From contig QHYO01000385.1 of the NCBI GenBank assembly GCA_003224135.1, forward strand, positions 1-9,176: DNA of 9,176 nt. The letters run 5' to 3'. Below are positions 7,453 to 9,176 of the stretch, one piece after another. Made by a program: the position numbers and the translations under genes. The notes under the pieces were generated by a model, which was given only the letters and a program-made list of their open reading frames with translations, did not search any database and was not told the DNA's origin. The stretch's first letter is position 1; the number at the start of each line of letters is the position of its first letter. Source of the stretch: Acidobacteriota bacterium. Its GTDB lineage: Bacteria > Acidobacteriota > Terriglobia > Acidiferrales > UBA7541.

Positions 7453-7950
7453 TTAAGCAAATGGATTTTCGTCGGCGCTGGGTCCGTAAATCGACGGCAC
7501 GGGAACTTCGAGCATGCGCAGATAGACGGAGAGCTGTCCGCGATGGTGGTAGAGATGATTCATGAGGATGGAGCGAAGAAACGCGATGCGGGGGATGGAC
7601 ATCAGGGTCTTTCCGTTTCTCGTGAGACTCCACATGGAGACGAGGCGAGCGTCGTCCATCTTCGCCAGCGTTTCCTTCGCGCTTAGGAGACTCTGAGAAA
7701 ACGTATCCAGAACTTCCTGTCGATTCCTGGGCTCTGCCTGCGAAAAGCCAGGAGCTTCGAAAGTGTCAGGCACCGCGGCCGCAGTGACGCTAGCTGGCAC
7801 GGAAGCAATGTGTAGAGCCAGCTGTCCCAGAGAAAAGGATTTCGCGTGAGGTTTCCAAGTGAGCTTGTCGCCCGGGACACGGTCCAAGACCCGTTTGGTC
7901 GTCTGCGCCTCCTGGTCCATCTCCATCAAAATTGAATCTGCAAGTCTCAT
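7453..7950 (-). CDS. DinB-family (DinB/YfiT-like four-helix) protein
   Basis: From the ATG at 7950 the product has 165 residues, normal for the DinB superfamily of four-helix proteins with a three-histidine metal site. The expected pattern is present: an N-terminal helix with MEMDQEAQTTKRVLDRVP, then LTWKPHAKSFSLGQLALHIA (30-49) carrying the first histidine (H47), and NHLYHHRGQLSVYLRML (131-147) carrying H132 and H136 as HxxxH. The end, VPSIYGPSADENPF, is also characteristic. Some members of the fold are thiol-dependent transferases (bacillithiol, mycothiol or glutathione as partner) and others are uncharacterised, so the reaction here is unknown. The frame extends to 8001, but AAAGGAG (7962-7956) five bases before the ATG at 7950, and the family start MRLADSILMEMD, fix the start. 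It is the fourth gene of the operon, 47 bp after the CPFC protein and about 50 bp before DUF899 copy 2. Confidence 0.9.
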   Translation of the reverse strand: MRLADSILMEMDQEAQTTKRVLDRVPGDKLTWKPHAKSFSLGQLALHIASVPASVTAAAVPDTFEAPGFSQAEPRNRQEVLDTFSQSLLSAKETLAKMDDARLVSMWSLTRNGKTLMSIPRIAFLRSILMNHLYHHRGQLSVYLRMLEVPVPSIYGPSADENPFA

Positions 7951-7997
7951 AAGTACTCCTTTCAGTGCGTGAGAGTTTTGGCCTTTGCTGCAATTTC

Positions 7998-8255
7998 TCA
8001 AAATCCAAGATGGAACCCTTTGCTATCAGCGATTTTCGCGGCTTGAGGTCCGGGATCGGCCGGAAAATCTTTCCGCAAGGTAACGGTGCTGCTGCGCCCG
8101 TGAACACGGGATTTTATCCGTCGTTTGAAGTTGTTGGATATTTCCCTGGTTTTGCTTTTTGCACGCAACTTGCCCGCGACAAATGCCGTCAGGCCGCCAG
8201 TGGAGGTAACGCCGGCGGCGAGCATGGCCACGTTTGCGAGACAGAATGGGCACAT
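7998..8255 (-). CDS. Small CPFC membrane protein, uncharacterised
   Basis: This 85-residue product starts MCPFCLANVAMLAAGV. A CPFC (CxxC) motif occupies residues 2-5 directly after the initiator methionine. It is followed by a single hydrophobic, Gly/Ala/Thr-rich segment (about 6-28) and a strongly basic stretch KLRAKSKTREISNNFKRRIK (29-48). The remaining tail (49-85) is polar, low in hydrophobics and probably disordered. The positive-inside rule would put the basic tail in the cytoplasm and the cysteines at or beyond the outer face of the membrane. Coding status is supported by a very strong Shine-Dalgarno sequence (AGAGGAGG, 8268-8261, five bases before the ATG), tight packing 11 bp after the SRPBCC stop, and operon position. 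I recall similar short MCPxC membrane proteins in related genomes but know no assigned function. Its CxxC recalls redox or metal sites and matches those of the downstream DUF899 proteins. Confidence 0.75.
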   Translation of the reverse strand: MCPFCLANVAMLAAGVTSTGGLTAFVAGKLRAKSKTREISNNFKRRIKSRVHGRSSTVTLRKDFPADPGPQAAKIADSKGFHLGF

Positions 8256-8266
8256 GGCGTCCTCCT

Positions 8267-8740
8267 CTATTGGACCGAGGCCGATCGGGACTGGGAGGAC
8301 TCGGCTTGCGATTTCATGCGGGACAGCATGTGCAACCAGCCAGTCGAAACGCCTTTACGTTGATCTTCGGTGAGCACACCGAGCGCACTGTGGCGGAAAG
8401 TGATGAGTGTGCCGCCCTGCGCTTCTGACAAGCGGTATTGGATGTTGGAAAGGAAGGCGGAAGAAGCAAACAACGGGCCGGTGATTTCTAGTAGCGTGGG
8501 CCGTTTGATGGCCTGAACGTTGCCCCAGAAATGGCCGTTGGAGTTGCCGAGGTCGCGGTACCATCTGCCGCCGGGCCAGGGTTCCAGCTTCATCTGCAGG
8601 GACTTGCCTTCAGGAGTTTCATTGTAGGGGCCGAGCTGATCGAGCAGCGATTCGAACGTTCTTTCGAGCGATGCCTTCACGTGGATTTCCTGCGTGATGT
8701 TCAGCATCAGATCTTCCATTGATTTGAGTTGTGAAGTCAT
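8267..8740 (-). CDS. SRPBCC / AHSA1-like domain protein
   Basis: The 157-residue product has the START/Bet v1-like fold of the AHSA1 group (activator of Hsp90 ATPase homologue 1-like). Visible landmarks are the first strand and helix ITQEIHVKASLERTFESLLD (15-34), the PGGRWYRDLG turn (56-65), FWGNVQAIKRPTLLEITGPL (71-90), the strand TLITFRHSALG (111-121) and the C-terminal helix beginning GWLHMLSRMK (134-143). These proteins have a deep hydrophobic cavity for lipophilic ligands. Bacterial members are very often encoded directly after an ArsR-type repressor, as here, but their substrates are mostly unknown. The ATG at 8740 follows GGGAGG (four bases away), so it is preferred over internal ATGs at codons 8 and 12. 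The gene is 36 bp downstream of the repressor gene. Its TAG stop lies within the ribosome-binding region of the next gene, suggesting translational coupling. Confidence 0.9.
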   Translation of the reverse strand: MTSQLKSMEDLMLNITQEIHVKASLERTFESLLDQLGPYNETPEGKSLQMKLEPWPGGRWYRDLGNSNGHFWGNVQAIKRPTLLEITGPLFASSAFLSNIQYRLSEAQGGTLITFRHSALGVLTEDQRKGVSTGWLHMLSRMKSQAESSQSRSASVQ

Positions 8741-8776
8741 GCTTCCTCCCTATTGGAAATAGTAGATTCCGCGAAT

Positions 8777-9106
8777 TTACGGTCGGCTGTCCTTTTCCGC
8801 GCGTTCCTTGATTCTAAGCAGTTGGTGGCTCCAAATCCGTTCGAATGTGCGGGTCCATTCATGCAGCGGGCGTATGGCTGCGGCTTCTGTGCGGTAGAGC
8901 ATGTTGCGACCGTCGCGGCGAACTGTGACCAGGCCAACGTCGCGGAGAACCCGCAGGTGCTTGGAAACGGAGGGCTGCTCAAGGCCGAGGGCAGCGACGA
9001 TGTCGCCAACCGGGCGTTCGTCAAAGGCCAGAAAGGAAAGGATTTCGCGGCGACGGGGTTCGGCGATGGCGTTGAAGGCGTCGGAGGTGGTGGAGGCGCG
9101 AGCCAT
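8777..9106 (-). CDS. ArsR-family winged-helix repressor without metal-binding cysteines
   Basis: From the ATG at 9106 the product has 109 residues, typical for ArsR/SmtB dimeric repressors. FNAIAEPRRREILSFLAFD (11-29) is the first helix pair, RPVGDIVAALGLEQPSVSKH (31-50) contains the helix-turn-helix with recognition helix QPSVSKHLRVLRDVG (44-58), and TVRRDGRNMLYR (61-72) is the beta-wing. The C-terminal helix LHEWTRTFERIWSHQLLRI (81-99) provides dimerisation. The protein has no cysteine, so the ELCVCDL arsenic/cadmium site is absent and it is unlikely to sense metals through thiols. It resembles the subgroup paired with AHSA1/SRPBCC genes. The open frame extends to 9136, but that start lies inside the promoter. 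No Shine-Dalgarno sequence precedes the 9106 ATG, and the promoter geometry predicts a leaderless message. It probably represses its own operon through the palindrome at 9121-9136. Confidence 0.93.
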   Translation of the reverse strand: MARASTTSDAFNAIAEPRRREILSFLAFDERPVGDIVAALGLEQPSVSKHLRVLRDVGLVTVRRDGRNMLYRTEAAAIRPLHEWTRTFERIWSHQLLRIKERAEKDSRP

Positions 9107-9113
9107 GCAAGGG

Positions 9114-9143
9114 ATAATACATACCCATATGGGCATATGTCAA
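9114..9143 (-). promoter_or_regulatory. Sigma-70-type promoter of the arsR-DUF899 operon, probably leaderless
   Basis: On the - strand a perfect -35 box TTGACA (9143-9138) is followed, after an 18-bp spacer, by TATTAT (9119-9114), five of six matches to the -10 consensus. Seven bases further is the A of the ATG at 9106, so transcription should start at or beside the first codon. This agrees with the lack of any Shine-Dalgarno sequence before that ATG, in contrast to most downstream genes of the operon. Confidence 0.7.
9121..9136. promoter_or_regulatory. Imperfect 16-bp palindrome, candidate ArsR operator
   Basis: ATACCCAT/ATGGGCAT pairs at seven of eight positions, with a perfect 10-bp core CCCATATGGG at 9124-9133. 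It occupies the spacer between the -35 and -10 boxes of the operon promoter, so a bound dimer would block RNA polymerase. An additional same-orientation half-site TGGGCAT lies at 9145-9151 just upstream of the -35 box, 15 bp from the one at 9130-9136. Size and placement fit an ArsR autoregulatory site. Binding itself is inferred. Confidence 0.6.
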
Positions 9144-9176
9144 GTGGGCATTTTGTGGGGATCCGAGAGACGTGCG

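Noticed and set aside
7951..8001. N-terminal extension of the DinB protein
   Set aside because: The ATG at 7950 has a well-placed AAAGGAG and gives the normal family start. The extension overlaps the end of the upstream CPFC gene.
9107..9136. N-terminal extension of the ArsR repressor to an ATG at 9136
   Set aside because: That ATG lies within the promoter spacer and operator palindrome and upstream of the predicted transcription start, and the ten extra residues are atypical.
1..9176. tRNA, rRNA, CRISPR arrays, insertion sequences, riboswitches
   Set aside because: I saw no cloverleaf, regular spaced repeats, transposase genes, terminal inverted repeats or recognisable riboswitch cores on either strand.

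Overview
The window looks like a chromosomal segment of a soil-type Acidobacteriota (Terriglobia/Koribacter-like). The main pointers are a large ADOP-type permease (Acidobacterial Duplicated Orphan Permease) directly after the tail of a probable PadR regulator, a pairing typical of that phylum, together with moderate-to-high GC and the general gene content. This placement comes from gene families, not from a database match.

Region 1 (1-2898, + strand): the last 24 codons of a probable PadR-family regulator, then an 883-residue MacB/FtsX-type permease. Immediately after its stop codon comes a start-less 55-codon piece that reads like the C-terminus of a phosphotriesterase-family hydrolase. I interpret it as a gene remnant. 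Positions 2899-3031 hold nothing I recognise.

Region 2 (3032-5535, - strand, convergent with region 1): a two-gene ABC exporter. The ATPase is upstream, and the large polytopic permease overlaps its stop codon by four bases. The substrate cannot be read from the sequence.

Region 3 (5618-5714): two tandem inverted repeats, each followed by a T-rich tract on the - strand. They are placed to end transcription of the operon in region 4 before it reaches the ABC genes.

Region 4 (5744-9151, - strand): a compact six-gene operon in the order ArsR-type repressor, SRPBCC/AHSA1 protein, small CPFC membrane protein, DinB-fold protein, DUF899 thioredoxin-like protein, second DUF899 protein. Intergenic gaps are 11 to about 50 bp and nearly every gene has a clear Shine-Dalgarno sequence. 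The exception is the ArsR gene, whose promoter (consensus TTGACA, near-consensus TATTAT) places the transcription start at or next to the A of the ATG, so its message is probably leaderless. A 16-bp imperfect palindrome fills the promoter spacer, and an extra half-site lies upstream of the -35 box, an arrangement suited to autorepression. The cargo (a ligand-binding fold, a metal/thiol-type DinB fold, three proteins with CxxC motifs) suggests a regulated response to a small molecule, perhaps thiol-related or electrophile detoxification. That functional reading is inference and is the most interesting part of the window.
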